A DNA stretch of 64,000 nucleotides from Paraescarpia echinospica (taxonomy: Eukaryota > Annelida > Polychaeta > Sabellida > Siboglinidae), in assembly GCA_020002185.1 (NCBI GenBank), contig CM034543.1:12112453-12176452 (forward strand), given 5' to 3'. Of the stretch, positions 43,243 through 54,372 are shown in pieces; positions within the stretch are counted from its first letter, which is position 1, and each line of letters starts with the position of its first letter. Under the pieces are notes generated by a model. It did no database searches. It was not told where the DNA came from and was given only the letters and a program-made list of their open reading frames with translations. Made by a program: the position numbers and the translations under genes.

Positions 43243-44544
43243 ATGGCGTTCGTGAACGGCTCGACGTGTGAGGGCGTGAAGGCCGAACTGGAGCTGTTCA
43301 GCGGACCGGTGACGCAGACGAGCATCGAGAGTAGTCATTGGACCGTCTACCAGCCGCTGACGACTCTCGACGCCGGCGGCCCTATCGAGTTCCTCGTGCC
43401 GGGTTCGGGCGAAGACTATACGGACCTCGCGAGCGTTCAACTGTACGTGCGCTTCAAAGTGACGCGGGGGAACGGTACCAATCTGGCGGCCGCGGCCGCG
43501 GTGGCGCCGGTCAACAATTTCCTGCATTCTATGATCAGTCAAATCGACGTGTCGCTGAACAACACCCTCGTGACGCCGTCGACCAATACGTACGCGTACC
43601 GGGCCTACCTCGAGACGTTGCTAAGTTACGGTAGCGACGCGAAACGTTCGCATCTCACGGCTTCGTTGTGGTACAAAGACACCGCCGGAAGGATGGACAC
43701 GCTCGGCAACGCCAACGTCGGCTTCGAGGAGCGACGCGTCGCGACGGCCGATAGCAACGAGGTGGAGATGATGGGACGTCTGCACGTCGACGCGTTTATG
43801 CTAAACAAACACCTACCGAACGGCGTCGACACGAAAATACGCATAGTTCGCGCGAAGGACGCCTTCGCGCTGATGGGCGCGCAAGCCGTACCGGGGTGGC
43901 GCGTCGTGCTGCAGGCGATTCGACTGCACGTGCGAAAAGTGAAGTTGAACCCGGCCGTCCAGATGGGACATATCAAAGCGTGGGCGTTGGGAACGGCTAA
44001 GTTTCCGATGCGTCGCGTCGACTGCAAATCGTTCTCGATAACGGCGGGTGCGCTATCGCACACGCACGAGAACCTGTACATGGGCGCGATTCCGAAACGC
44101 CTCTTCCTGATGATGATCGACAACGTCGCCTACAACGGCGACTACACTAGAAATCCGTTCGACGCGCATCACAACGACATAAACTTCCTGACGCTCGTCG
44201 TCGACGGACGTCAGGTGCCGAGCAAGCCGCTGCAGCCGGACTTCCCGCACAACCGGTACGTGCGGAGCTACATGAATCTCTTCGAGGCGACCGGAAAGGC
44301 GTTCGAGGACGAGGGGAACGACGTATCTCGCACGGATTTCGGCGCCGGCTACAGCATCTTCGGTTTCGACCTGACCCCCGACTGTTGCGACGGCGATCAT
44401 TTCAACGTCGTGCGTCAGGGGTGCGTGGGCGTCGATATGCATTTCGGGACGGCGCTACCGCTTCCGGTGAACGTCGTCGTGTACGCGGAATTCGAGACGG
44501 TGATGGAGATCGACCGGAACCGGAACGTCATTTACGACTGGTAA
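43243..44544 (+). CDS. Major capsid protein (double jelly-roll), Polinton B, intact
   Basis: 433 residues from ATG 43243 to the stop at 44542-44544. Hexon-like major capsid protein with the same landmarks as A. Codon 104 is serine here. Two bases separate its stop from the protease ATG, a tight late cluster. Likely cleaved or assembled with the aid of the protease next door. Confidence 0.92.
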   Translation: MAFVNGSTCEGVKAELELFSGPVTQTSIESSHWTVYQPLTTLDAGGPIEFLVPGSGEDYTDLASVQLYVRFKVTRGNGTNLAAAAAVAPVNNFLHSMISQIDVSLNNTLVTPSTNTYAYRAYLETLLSYGSDAKRSHLTASLWYKDTAGRMDTLGNANVGFEERRVATADSNEVEMMGRLHVDAFMLNKHLPNGVDTKIRIVRAKDAFALMGAQAVPGWRVVLQAIRLHVRKVKLNPAVQMGHIKAWALGTAKFPMRRVDCKSFSITAGALSHTHENLYMGAIPKRLFLMMIDNVAYNGDYTRNPFDAHHNDINFLTLVVDGRQVPSKPLQPDFPHNRYVRSYMNLFEATGKAFEDEGNDVSRTDFGAGYSIFGFDLTPDCCDGDHFNVVRQGCVGVDMHFGTALPLPVNVVVYAEFETVMEIDRNRNVIYDW

Positions 44545-44546
44545 CT

Positions 44547-44996
44547 ATGGATACGTTTCAACAGATGCGTCGTCTGGAACTCGATACGTACGCTAAACGT
44601 ATCGTCGTCGGCGTCGTGCCTAAAGACGCGCTACTTACCGCCGCCACCGCCTACCCGACGGCCTTCGTGTGCAACACCGACGACGGCGGCGAACCGGGAC
44701 ATCACTGGGTGGCCGTCTACGTCGGCGCCGACCGACGAGGCGAGTACTTCGATTCGTACGGTCTGCCGCCGCTGCACGCCGACTTCCGCGCCTTCCTGCG
44801 CCGCCACTGCGGCGACGCTTGGACGTACAACGACAAGCGCCTGCAGAGCGTCATCTCTAACGTGTGCGGACAATATTGCGTCGCCTACCTTCTCCTCCGA
44901 TGTCGCGGGATGCCGTTGACGACGTTCCAGAGCCTATTCGGCACCGATAGGGTGAACAATGACTGTCTCGTACACGATTTATTAAAACCTCATTAA
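44547..44996 (+). CDS. Adenain-like maturation protease, Polinton B, intact
   Basis: 149 residues ending 'LVHDLLKPH'. Catalytic His in 'GHHWVAVYVG', acidic residue in 'EYFDSYGLPP', Gln and Cys in 'NVCGQYCVAYLLLRC'. A poly(A) signal AATAAA lies at 45024-45029, 28 bp past the stop, marking the end of the late unit. Two alanine-region residues shorter than A near position 33. Confidence 0.88.
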   Translation: MDTFQQMRRLELDTYAKRIVVGVVPKDALLTAATAYPTAFVCNTDDGGEPGHHWVAVYVGADRRGEYFDSYGLPPLHADFRAFLRRHCGDAWTYNDKRLQSVISNVCGQYCVAYLLLRCRGMPLTTFQSLFGTDRVNNDCLVHDLLKPH

Positions 44997-45183
44997 TTAT
45001 ACCACCGCTTGTATAGTAGTAGAAATAAAAACAAACAAATGATGTATACAATTGTTGGTGTTTATTATTACCCACACATACATACATACATACAGAAACT
45101 ACCCCTAGGGGGGTGGTGGGGGTTAGGTTAGTAGTAGACGAGTTAGACGAGTGTTTACGAGTTAGACGAGTGTTGTTTACGAG
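44997..45183. terminator. Convergent 3' region, Polinton B
   Basis: Holds the late AATAAA at 45024-45029, the polymerase-side signal on the minus strand near 45060, a 'catacatacatac' run and the ACTCGT-type repeats. Confidence 0.55.
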
Positions 45184-48100
45184 TTAGACGAGTATCGGCG
45201 CCGTAGTGACGCCGTCGTCGAGCACGCAGCGTTTAGCGTAGAAGTAGCTCAACGCCGCGCGCTCTTGAACGTACGTCAACACGGACGAGTCTTTCACTTG
45301 GAAACCGCGGTTCCAGCCGACGCCGTTGCGACGGTCGCGCAGTATGGCGAGGAAGGTGTGCTCGTCGATGTCGGCGTTCTGTCGCTTGCTCAGTCCCTTC
45401 GTGCTGTACTTCGGACCGGCGATGCCGCCGAAGCAGTAGTAGGTTTTTCTGCACAGCGCCACGATTCCGTCGCCGCGCCACTCTTCTTTGAAGAGACCCG
45501 GCGTTCGACGATCGAACAGGCGTCGGCGCGCCAGCAGGCCGCCGCGCCGTCCCACGCTAGTCCGGCGACGTGCCGTCGTACGTAGGCGTCCACGTGCGCG
45601 TCGCAGCATTCGGCCGGAAACCAGAGCGAACGATACCGGAAGTAGTGTTCGCGACGTTCTTCCGGTACGAGCGCGTCGACGTCACGTCCGGCTAGGGCTA
45701 TGTACGCCGAGTCGGTGTCCATAGCGCAGTACTGGAAGAGCGGACGGGGAATGTAGGCGTCGACGAAATCGTAATAAAATTCCAGCATTCTCAATTTTGT
45801 GTACTGCAATACGAAATAGCCGATATGTATCGGCAGGCCGTAGACGATTTTACGCTTATTCAGCGTCACCTCGTACAGCGCGTCGTCGACGACGACGTCC
45901 AGTTGCCGGAAGCGCCGATTGTTGACGAGCATCGACGCGCCGACCGGCGTCGCGTACTTGATTTCCCGGTGCCGATCGACGTGCGTAATCGTTTTCCCGT
46001 AGGAACTGTTCCCGAGAAGTTTAAAGGTATCGGCGATGATCGATTTGTCGGGATCGATATCGCCCTCGCGGCGCGCCGTCGAAACCGCGTCGCCGAAGCG
46101 GCGAAAGCACGCTATCGGCGCGTACTCGACGATCTGGTAGACGCGCTCGACGACGAGCCCGTGCGCCAGATACCAGCGTAGGAGCGGCGTCGCGAGCACG
46201 ATCGCCGCGCCGAAGTAGCTACCGACGAGCGTGCGTTGAGGTCACGTGAGGAGATCGTGCGACTCGGCGTAGTCGCGCATGAACGGGCTGAGATCGTCGC
46301 GCGCGATATCGACGTTCTTGAATACCGGCTGCATCTCGGCGAATTTGTCGCGCAGCGCTTCCGGTACGGCGATATCGCACTGCACGAGGCCGAACAGAGA
46401 GCCGTCGCGCACCGCCTCCAGTATCGTCGAGAGCGTAATGGCGGCGGTCGGTTGCCATCGTGACGCGTCGGGCGGCGTCGGCACCGCCGGCGTTTGCACG
46501 GCGTGCCACTGGCACTCCCACATTTCGACGACTTCGTGGACGAAACGGCGCAGGTAGGCGGTCACGGCGATCGTCGCGGCGTACAGCGTCGTCATCGGTT
46601 GACCGTTGACGGCGTTCGTCGTCACGTGCGCCAGACACGTCGGGCAGCCGTCAAAATAGCAGCCGTGAAATTGATACGCCGTTCGCGTGGCGGCGCACCA
46701 GCCGTCGACTCGGTGCTTTCCGATGCGCTTTTCGCGTCCGTTCAACTGTTGACGTATACACGCGCCGGTTTCCGCCTTCACGCGCGTCAACCACTCCACG
46801 GCCATACGACCGTAGCGGTGCACGCGTTCCGCTCGAAAGGCGTTCTCAGCGCGTCGGCGCGTATACCAGCCCGTCGGCATCTCCTGCATTATCGCCCATA
46901 GATAGAGGCCGTTTGCGTCGAAGCCTACTATCGATCGGCACGGCGCGTCGCCGCCACGAATCGACGTCACGTCGGCCTCGTGGTGGCGCGCGAAGATGAT
47001 CGACGGGCCGCCGACGATCTGCGCCTGCAGCAGACGGTGCAGATCTTTGTTCGGCTCGTTGAAGAGCGAGAAATGGATCGACTTCGGCAGGTCGTTGAAC
47101 AGGTACAACAACGTCAACCCCGGTACGCTGATGGCGTCCTTGAACATGTCGATACGTCGGCGCCGATAGAAGGCGAACTGGCGATCGACGGCCTCGAGAA
47201 ACGGCGCCACGTCACGATTGTTATACCACACAAGAAAATCGCGCATCGACGTCATGCCCTCGTCGCGCCACGCCGTCGCGCAAATCTCGTACGCCTCCGC
47301 GGAGATTCCCTCGCGTTTCAGCTGGCTGTAGAAAGCTTCGCGCGACGGCAGGGCGGTTTCGTCCAGACGCGACAACGCGTCGATGTGCTCGTACGGGAAG
47401 TAGCCCTTCGTTGCCGAGCAACCGTACGCTTTCAGAAAGCGATCGTAGCTAACGCCGGGCGCGAGGTAATTCGTTATGTCCAGGAACTTCAACGTCGTCG
47501 TCGACAGGCACATGTAATTGTTCTGACGTTTAATGGTAAACGCCGACGACGTGTGCTGCGCGTCGTCGGTTATGAGCAGGGGGGTCAAGTACTTTTTGAC
47601 GACGTTCAGGTCGTACTTACCCGAATTGAATCCCAATACGGGCATTTGACGAAGGTACGTCCACAGCCGGTCGGCGAGAGTGGCGTACGGTGACGCGTCG
47701 GCGTCGTCGTTGCATCGTCGCCGCCAGTCGGCGTCGAGCGCGTCGAGCGCCTCGAAGGTCGCGTCGTAGTGGGGACGTAGAATCGCGCACGCCGCCGCGC
47801 TCACCGCTTCCAGGTCGTCGATGAGGCGACGCGCGAGTTCCGACGAATCGCAGGTCGTGACGTAACAGCGCGCCGCTTCGTGACCGGGCACGTTCGACGC
47901 GACGCTCACGCTGAGCAGTTCGTGTCGCGCGATGCAGCGGCATTTGTCGCTATCCGTCGGCAGATCGTTATCGGCGAAATAGCACTCGAAATCGAACGTC
48001 GCGCGGTACGGGTAGTAGCGCAGGTCGTCGTCGCCGACGTCGATGCCTTCGTCGTCGAGCCGCTCGAATACGGACGCCGTCGGTCGGTAGACGCCGCCGG

Positions 48101-49337
48101 GGAACACGTGACGAACGCCGCCTTCGCACGTCGCTTCGTGACGTCGTAAATCGTGCGCGCTCCGCCAGAGGACGCTGCCGCATTTCCCGCACTTGTACGT
48201 TTTCGTGTACGCGCGCCGATCGCTTATGTACGAGAAGTGCGACTCGTACAGGTTGACGTTCAGCGTCGTGGGGTGCGCTTCGCACGATCGACGGACTAGT
48301 TCGGCGACGTCGTTCGTCAGTCGATGATAGACGACGACGTTGATGCCGAAAACCGTCTCCACGCGATCCAATTCGTTCAGGCGCACGCCGTTCGAGGCCG
48401 ACGTGCGCTCGGCGTGACAATACCGCGCGTACAGACGTTTAGCGTCTTTCGTTAAACGGTTCGTATGGCGGATACTTTCGCCTCGTCGGTGACCTTGCAG
48501 GTGAAGGGCGATGAATCGGAAGAGACACAGATGGTCGTCGTAGGGCGTACCTCGATCATCGTTCGTCAACGACACGATGGACTTGTTGAGGCGCACGTAG
48601 GCGGGAAGCGTCGTCACGCCAACGCAGCCGATAGGATGATTGATGATGACGTTCACGAAGTAGGTGGCGTTAGTTACGAGCACGACGATCCATCCCGAGT
48701 CGGGACGCTGCGCGATGGCGTACTGCAGTACGTCGGTAGTGCGCACGGCGTCGAGGAATCGTTCGAATGAACGGCTATCGGTAACTAGGGCGGGTGTTTC
48801 GAGGAGGCGACCGCAACAGTTACACGAAGAATGAAAATATCGTTACTGACCCGACACCTTGTGGCGTAATACAAAACCATAGCTTACGTTAATTTTAAAC
48901 GCGTTCTTTTGCGCGCGAAATATTTCCCTCAGACGCGGTTCGAGCACGCGCGTACTCGTACAGGCGGTCATACGATAGTTGTAACGCGACTGTATGACGC
49001 CGCGCGCCACCGACATCTCTATGCTACGCCGGTGCTCGTCTACGACACGCTGTAGATCGTCGGGCGACGGCGCCCTAGCGGCCTCTTCCTCCACCACCAC
49101 TGATTCACTACTACTAGGAGGTGGCGACGAACGGCCACACTGCAGCCTGAGATGTCGTAGCATAGCGTAACGCGTGGTGTATAGCGTGCCACATTTTGGA
49201 CACTCTCGACGTTTTACGCATAGCGTTTCGTCGCCGCATTTTTTCGAACTCTTTACGTGTCGTTCTAACGTCGATTGCGTCGCGAAATAGCGCCCACATT
49301 TCGGACATTGCCATCTAGTAGGTGATGGTGGTGGCAT
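45184..49337 (-). pseudogene. polB: Protein-primed DNA polymerase B, Polinton B, three lesions
   Basis: Same architecture as the A copy: N-terminal fingers, OTU-like region, exonuclease boxes 'FDFECYF', 'GFNSGKYDLN', 'YNNRDVAPF', polymerase motif A with Ser changed to Asn ('DANGLYLWAI'), motif B 'LLGNSSYGKT' and motif C 'MDTDSAY'. Lesions: a TAA at 48843-48845 after 164 codons; a TGA at 46242-46244, consistent with CpG deamination of an arginine codon; and a net 4-nt loss at about 45535-45555 shifting the frame. None is shared with A, so each copy decayed separately. The region near 46230 lacks A's 11-nt deletion. Confidence 0.92.
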
Positions 49338-49424
49338 TCTCTCTGATGATATTTTTCGAGCGTCGCTATTTATAACGGCGACGGTGACGGTGGCGGTGGT
49401 GGTGGTGGTAAGTACACCCTAGCG

Positions 49425-49625
49425 GGAAGATTTTTCTAACCCTAGCGGTGGAATGCGGTGACGGTTTTTCTAACTGTAGCGTGTGGTGGTTTTGTTTTTC
49501 TAACCCTAGCGGGAAGAGCGGTAATTTTTCTATCTGTAGCGGAAACTAGCGGTGGAATGTGGTGGTTTTTTCTAACTAGTGGTACGACTAGCGGTAATTT
49601 GTTTAACTAGGTAACTCGGAAACGG
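49425..49625. promoter_or_regulatory. CCGCTAG/TTAGAAAAA repeats upstream of polymerase B, Polinton B
   Basis: Mirror copy of the 26400-26615 block. TATA box of the polymerase is at about 49369-49374 on the minus strand. Confidence 0.55.
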
Positions 49626-49739
49626 AAAGTACATTTTCAACGTTTTATTCGGTACTCTTACAACATTCAAATACAGCGTGAAGCCTTTGTTTCAATAGCA
49701 AGCAAATAATAAAATGTTCTCTATTCTACTAGTGTTCGT

Positions 49740-50405
49740 TCATTTCAGTCCGCTCCGGCGTTGCACGTACGTGTGCACGGCCGACTCGAGTTGCACGCGA
49801 TTCATATAATCGCGCCAATTCGTTCCCAACAACCAGTTCGACACAAACTGCACCAAATACAAATCTCCTGCACGGCCCGTTTGCAGCTGCTGATCACCGG
49901 AAGAAATCGACACCGTAGTCTCGTGTAGAATATGCACTAGTCTCGTGAAACAGGGGATGAGCGAACGACGTAGGAACGTTTCCATGACGCCGTTGAAATA
50001 CCGCGTCACAATACAGCCCGGCTTATCGAAACTTTGCATGTAGACGCGATTCGGCCGCCCCGCGCGATAGCCGGGCATGTGAACGTAGGGGCAGCCTTCA
50101 TTCGGTTCGCATATCCCGCAATGATCCCGCGCCTTCTCCAGAACCATTTCGCCGATAGTCTCGGCGACGAGATCCATCGCCAGTCGTTCGCAACGCCCGA
50201 CCAACTGACTCCGGCTCGGCACGACGAGTTGCCGTTGGCACGTCCCCAGCTCCTCCGATACGCTCCAGTACGGCGAACATCCCATCGTCCCCAGGCTGTC
50301 GATATACGTCGGTGGAGGGGGGCGCGTTCGGGTCGAGCAGTCGCCCAGCGCCTCCTCGATTATCGCCTCCAATACGTGAGCGTCACGTACTCCTCCGCCA
50401 CTACC
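49740..50405 (-). CDS. Polinton protein of unknown function with cysteine cluster, Polinton B
   Basis: Same product as 25614-26279, probably starting at the acceptor just right of 50405. The cysteine segment 'CGICEPNEGCPYVHMPG' is kept. Differences from A include Tyr to Cys and Arg to Ser changes. Confidence 0.6.
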   Translation of the reverse strand, partial: GSGGGVRDAHVLEAIIEEALGDCSTRTRPPPPTYIDSLGTMGCSPYWSVSEELGTCQRQLVVPSRSQLVGRCERLAMDLVAETIGEMVLEKARDHCGICEPNEGCPYVHMPGYRAGRPNRVYMQSFDKPGCIVTRYFNGVMETFLRRSLIPCFTRLVHILHETTVSISSGDQQLQTGRAGDLYLVQFVSNWLLGTNWRDYMNRVQLESAVHTYVQRRSGLK

Positions 50406-50940
50406 CTACAGCACAAAGCAGTTCTACTCTTTACGAATCACCGTCAGCAACGCGTGTAGGAAGTCGCTCATACACTCACGTCTGGTGTGTTGCATCAGAG
50501 CGTCCTACAAACACATTATTATGATTAGTCCTCCTTCTTTTCCTCCTCCTCCTCCTCCTTCTCCTCCATCTTTACTGACCCCGGCACACCCCGTTCCAAC
50601 AACGTTCTTACGAACGTCGCAACCTCGTCGTACTGAGCGCGAATCCTTTCGTTGTTTGCAAGCATTTTTTGGAGTACGCAGCGCACTTCCTAAAGCATAT
50701 AAAAGCACAACTGTTAGTACATCAAACTACTACGAAATAGGCTTGCTTCATAGGCCAACCAAAACGCTCTTATATATTGTTCGGCCGACTCGGCTAATAG
50801 TTCAAAGCTCTCCTTGCTTAGTTCCAGCCCCCGACGATCTCTCATTCGTTGTCGTTCGTTGGCGTGCGTCAATAAATCTACCAGTAGCGGCCAATTTTCC
50901 TCCTCCTCCTACAAACAACACAAGACAACAACATTAGTCA
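50406..50940 (-). other. Probable exons and mini-introns, Polinton B
   Basis: Mirror of 25079-25646. The branch-site and acceptor patterns are preserved (minus strand block starts at about 50908, 50689, 50504 and 50405). One candidate donor, GTCTAT in A, reads GCCTAT here, so that site is either not the true donor or is damaged in B. Confidence 0.45.
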
Positions 50941-51701
50941 TCGTCGACGTATCTTTTTAGTGTGCGGACTGTATACGAGGGGTCCCCGTTCCAACTCGTC
51001 TTCCGCACACTAATCTCCACTTTAGTACCGGTTAACTCGAGCACGGTATCGCGGAGATCCTCCTCGTTCAATTCCGTCAAGTACTCGGCCGTGAACTCGA
51101 CGAGATTAGACATTTGGCTATCGAACAACGTAAGCCAAAGCTCGTCTTCTTCCTCCTCGCCGTCCTTCACCATCACACGCAACGCGAAGAAATATTTCGG
51201 TACAAACACTTCACCGTGCGTTCGACATATCAGGGTCCCGTCTTTGCTTGTCTGCAATTTCCGGCGACAACGGGAACATCCCAAATAGGTGGTGCCGGGC
51301 TCGCCTTTGTACGAGACGGCCTCGATCATAACGGGCGACAGGAGTTTATACACACCGTTGACAGCGCACTTCAGATGTCTCAGACTCACCGCTGTGGCGC
51401 GTGTCGACGCCGCCGATTCACGCTCCATAGAACCGCTCCCCGACAGGACCGGGGGCTGTTCGGCCGTGTCGTCGGGGTGTAGCTCCAAGCGCGCCTCTTC
51501 GGCGCTTCTCTTTCGGCCGACAGTCAAAGGGGCCGCGATCAGCGTAACGGGGCGCTTAACGGGTGGTGACACCCCCGTTGACAAGGCTGCAATCAGTGCC
51601 GAAGGTTGACTGCTGCTGCTGGCCGCTGTCGCCGCCTTCATCGACTGCTTACGCGGTGCCTTCGACTTTTTTGGTTGTTGTTGTTGACTTTCATCCGCCA
51701 T
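50934..51701 (-). CDS. RPA-like single-strand DNA-binding protein, Polinton B
   Basis: 255 residues, essentially identical to the A copy (one Arg to Gly change in the disordered leader noticed). Zinc-ribbon residues C142, C145, C159 and H162 are kept. Minus-strand TATA at about 51798-51803. Such strong conservation contrasts with the decayed polymerase next to it. Confidence 0.6.
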   Translation of the reverse strand: MADESQQQQPKKSKAPRKQSMKAATAASSSSQPSALIAALSTGVSPPVKRPVTLIAAPLTVGRKRSAEEARLELHPDDTAEQPPVLSGSGSMERESAASTRATAVSLRHLKCAVNGVYKLLSPVMIEAVSYKGEPGTTYLGCSRCRRKLQTSKDGTLICRTHGEVFVPKYFFALRVMVKDGEEEEDELWLTLFDSQMSNLVEFTAEYLTELNEEDLRDTVLELTGTKVEISVRKTSWNGDPSYTVRTLKRYVDDD

Positions 51702-51814
51702 GTTGCGGAAGAACGTCTGCTGCTTGCTGCTCTGCTGTTGTAGAAGAATACACGGTTAGAAGTTCAGCGTCATACAATATAACATTTTTCTCACCCGTTT
51801 TATACCTTTTCCAA

Positions 51815-52606
51815 ATAACACGCATGCGCACTTCACGCTAATACGTCATCTTACTCAATTATCAGCGTGCGTGCCTCGTACATTTCAGACATTTTGTTTT
51901 TGAAAAAAAGTATCCGGTCACGTCAGTACATTCGCCGTTAAATCTCTCCTTACATCGATTTTCTCTAATATCGATGCACCTCACGTTTCCTGACTCCACA
52001 GAGAATCTATACAACGTTTAGTTTCGTGCTTTTAACGTTTCGTTTATTGTTTTTGAAATGTCATTGTTTACACTATAACGCGCATGCGCACTTCACACTC
52101 ATATCCTTATCTTTTTCAATTATCGTCGTGCATACTTCATCCAACCGAGGCATTTTGTTTTCGGAAAAAAGTTAGCGTTCACGTCAGTGCATTCATTGTC
52201 AAATGTGACTTTTACATCGAATTTCTCTAATATCTATGCATCTCGTGTTTCCTTATCCCCCAGCGATCTTATACAACGTTTTATTTCGCGCTTTTAACGT
52301 TTCATTTATCGTTTGTAAAAATCCATTGTTCTCCGTTCACATTCCAACTCGTTAAGTCACGCGCAACAGATGTCACACATGTGCGCTTAACGCATTCCGT
52401 CTACTCTACCGAGGAATTTGTTTTAGGAAAAAAGTTAGCGTTCACGTCAGTGCATTCATTGTCAAATGTGACTTTTACCGCGAATTTCTCTAATATATAT
52501 GCATCTCGTGTTTCCTGACCCCCCAGTGATCGTATATAACGTTTAATTTCGTACTTTTAACGTTTCGTTTAACGTTTGTAAAAATCCTTTGTTCTCCGTT
52601 CACATG
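51815..52606. promoter_or_regulatory. Three 263-bp tandem repeats, Polinton B
   Basis: Mirror of 23416-24205, between the RPA-like gene (minus) and the spliced acidic gene (plus). The same shared words and GCATGCGC-type sites are present. Confidence 0.7.
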
Positions 52607-52723
52607 TCAATCAAAATCAGTCGTAGTGTCATGCGCCGCCGCCGCTGTTTGACGACGCGCACATTTCATACACACTTTTACAAACACGAACACACGACGT
52701 CTCCACCACATCGCTCCAACAAC

Positions 52724-53601
52724 ATGGCCACGTCCACAACAAAACCACGGTAAGACAGTGCATACTATAGCATGCATGCATGCATTTTATTTAAATGCAC
52801 GTTTTTATTGTTGTAACATATTTAAACAGTGCTTACTATAGCATGTATTTTAAACATGCATGCATTTTATTTAAATGCACGTTTTTATTGTTGTAATGCA
52901 TTTTATTTAAATGCATGTTGTTTTTACTAGAACGCATTATCGTTTAAATGCACGTTTTTATTGTTGTAATGCATTTTATTTAATGCATGTTTTTACTAGT
53001 ACGCATTATGTATTTTACCGTTTAAACATGCATGCATTTTATTTATAAGTACATGCATGCATGTATTTTACCAAGACAGTATTTTATTTCAATTTACTAC
53101 ATACCGTTTAAACAATGCATACTACGCATGCATTTGATCTCACTCATTTTATTCATCCTTTGTTTATTTCATAGACCGATCCAACTGCCTACAAGGAACA
53201 CGTGCACGCCACGTAGGCCAATTGATCTGCCCGACGCGTCGACGACGTCGACCCGGGCAACATGCGCGGTCGCGGCGTCCGTCCGTGCGCCTTCGCCACC
53301 TCCTACGCCGCCCAATGTCACGCCTTACTACAGTGACGATGATGACATCGTCCCCGATCTGGCTCGGGTCTTTCTCGTTCGACAGGCAAACGGCCTATGG
53401 AGGACAATAACGCCTCCCGAACTCTATCGGCGGGAAGGCTTCGGTCTCCCGCCGGAGATCGGCTCCCCGCCGGAGACCAGCAGGCGGCAACCCGTCGGTC
53501 GCGGCCGAATACTGCAGTATTATACCCAATACAATATTCCAGTCACTACTCACGTTTTCACGCGTCTATTTTCAATGCATAAACACCCTACTGAATGTTA
53601 G
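52724..53601 (+). CDS. Spliced acidic early protein, Polinton B, intact
   Basis: Exon 1 52724-52749 encodes MATSTTKP plus two bases of a codon, followed by GTAAGACAG. The intron 52750-53174 ends 'ttgtttatttcatag'. Exon 2 53175-53601 continues in frame: basic 'PTRNTCTPRRPIDLPDAS', proline-rich 'APSPPPTPPNVTPYY', acidic 'SDDDDIVPDLARVFLVRQ', then 'GLWRTITPPELYRREGFG'. About 151 residues. No family recognised; an early regulator or packaging-adaptor-like protein are guesses. It transcribes toward the terminus from the triple-repeat region. Confidence 0.6.
52765..53110. repeat. Intronic ATGCAT/TTTAAA minisatellite, Polinton B
   Basis: Shorter version of the array at 22620-23265, again inside the intron. 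Confidence 0.85.
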
Positions 53602-53608
53602 TGTATTT

Positions 53609-53836
53609 ATGCATTTGATTGTCATTGTAATCCCACGACTAGATGTATTTAAACGCATTGCTTTCGTTTTAATCCGTCCACCAGAACAACGTTGTTTACC
53701 GTTAGCCAGCTATGCTGTCATCCAGGGGTCAAAGACCACTAGAGCAGCCGGTGGCCTTATCGCTGCAGCAGTCGTCGTCGCTCTTGCTGTCAACATCACA
53801 TACGGGGACATCTCAACGTTTATACAATGGTTTTAA
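53609..53836 (+). CDS. Small single-pass membrane protein, Polinton B
   Basis: 75 residues; hydrophobic segment 'GGLIAAAVVVALAVNITYG' near the C-terminus. Begins 8 bp after the spliced acidic gene's stop. See the A copy at 22023-22259. Confidence 0.5.
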   Translation: MHLIVIVIPRLDVFKRIAFVLIRPPEQRCLPLASYAVIQGSKTTRAAGGLIAAAVVVALAVNITYGDISTFIQWF

Positions 53837-53839
53837 TAT

Positions 53840-54043
53840 ACAATGGTTTTAGCGTGGTTAGCGTATTGCTTACGTCAGCACAACTCCTACCCCAGCGTAT
53901 TGCTTACGTCAGCACAACTCCTACCCCAGTTATAGGTGGTCCAGTACGAAACTTAACTTTAGCGTGGTTATAAAGTACGAAACTAAACTTATATACTTTA
54001 GCGTGGTTATAAAGTACGAAACTAAACTTATATACTTTATTAT
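53840..54043. repeat. Subterminal short tandem repeats, Polinton B right
   Basis: Mirror of 21823-22022: two copies of the 37-bp unit and two of 'tacgtcagcacaactcctac'. Confidence 0.75.
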
Positions 54044-54372
54044 TAAACGCATTATTGCTTACGTCAGCGCGCTCTAGGTACGGCGTTGATCGCTAGGACT
54101 AAAATACTCTCTGCACTCACCGCTAGGTGGCATCTCTCTAGTGTACTGTCAATCATCCAATTAGTATCAAATTACATCGCTCATCAATCACGTTTTTTAT
54201 AAGTAGGTTTCCCAAACTCATTAGTGTCAAACACAAAGCCTTTGATCTTTTTTTATACATAGGATTAGTCTCGCATTATTGCTGACTCAGCTGGGTGCCC
54301 GAATCGTTTAGTGGTCATTAAATTCTTTTTTATAAGTAGGATTTTGAGGCCCAACAGCGCTTACTATCTACT
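54044..54372 (-). repeat. Polinton B right terminal inverted repeat (subtype 2)
   Basis: Read inward it carries 'gggcctcaaaatcctac', 'aaagaatttaatg' and 'cacccagctgagtcagc', as at A's right end. Confidence 0.9.

Larger units (their letters stand above)
39352..54372 (-). mobile_element. Polinton B, inverted relative to A
   Basis: A 15.02-kb unit starting ATTAGATAG (one mismatch to the standard end) and ending CTATCTACT. Gene order is the mirror of A, with NADAR end left and early end right. Relative to A it lacks about 2.36 kb (ATPase, two conserved proteins, most of NADAR). Polymerase carries two nonsense codons and a frameshift, the pVI-like gene is frameshifted and the integrase lost its ATG. 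Major capsid, protease, penton, SSB-like and spliced acidic genes are open. Confidence 0.95.

Noticed and set aside
21493..54372. Single giant palindromic element rather than two Polintons
   Set aside because: Each unit has its own complete pair of terminal repeats, two different 6-bp target sequences are present, and the arms differ in sequence and lesions.
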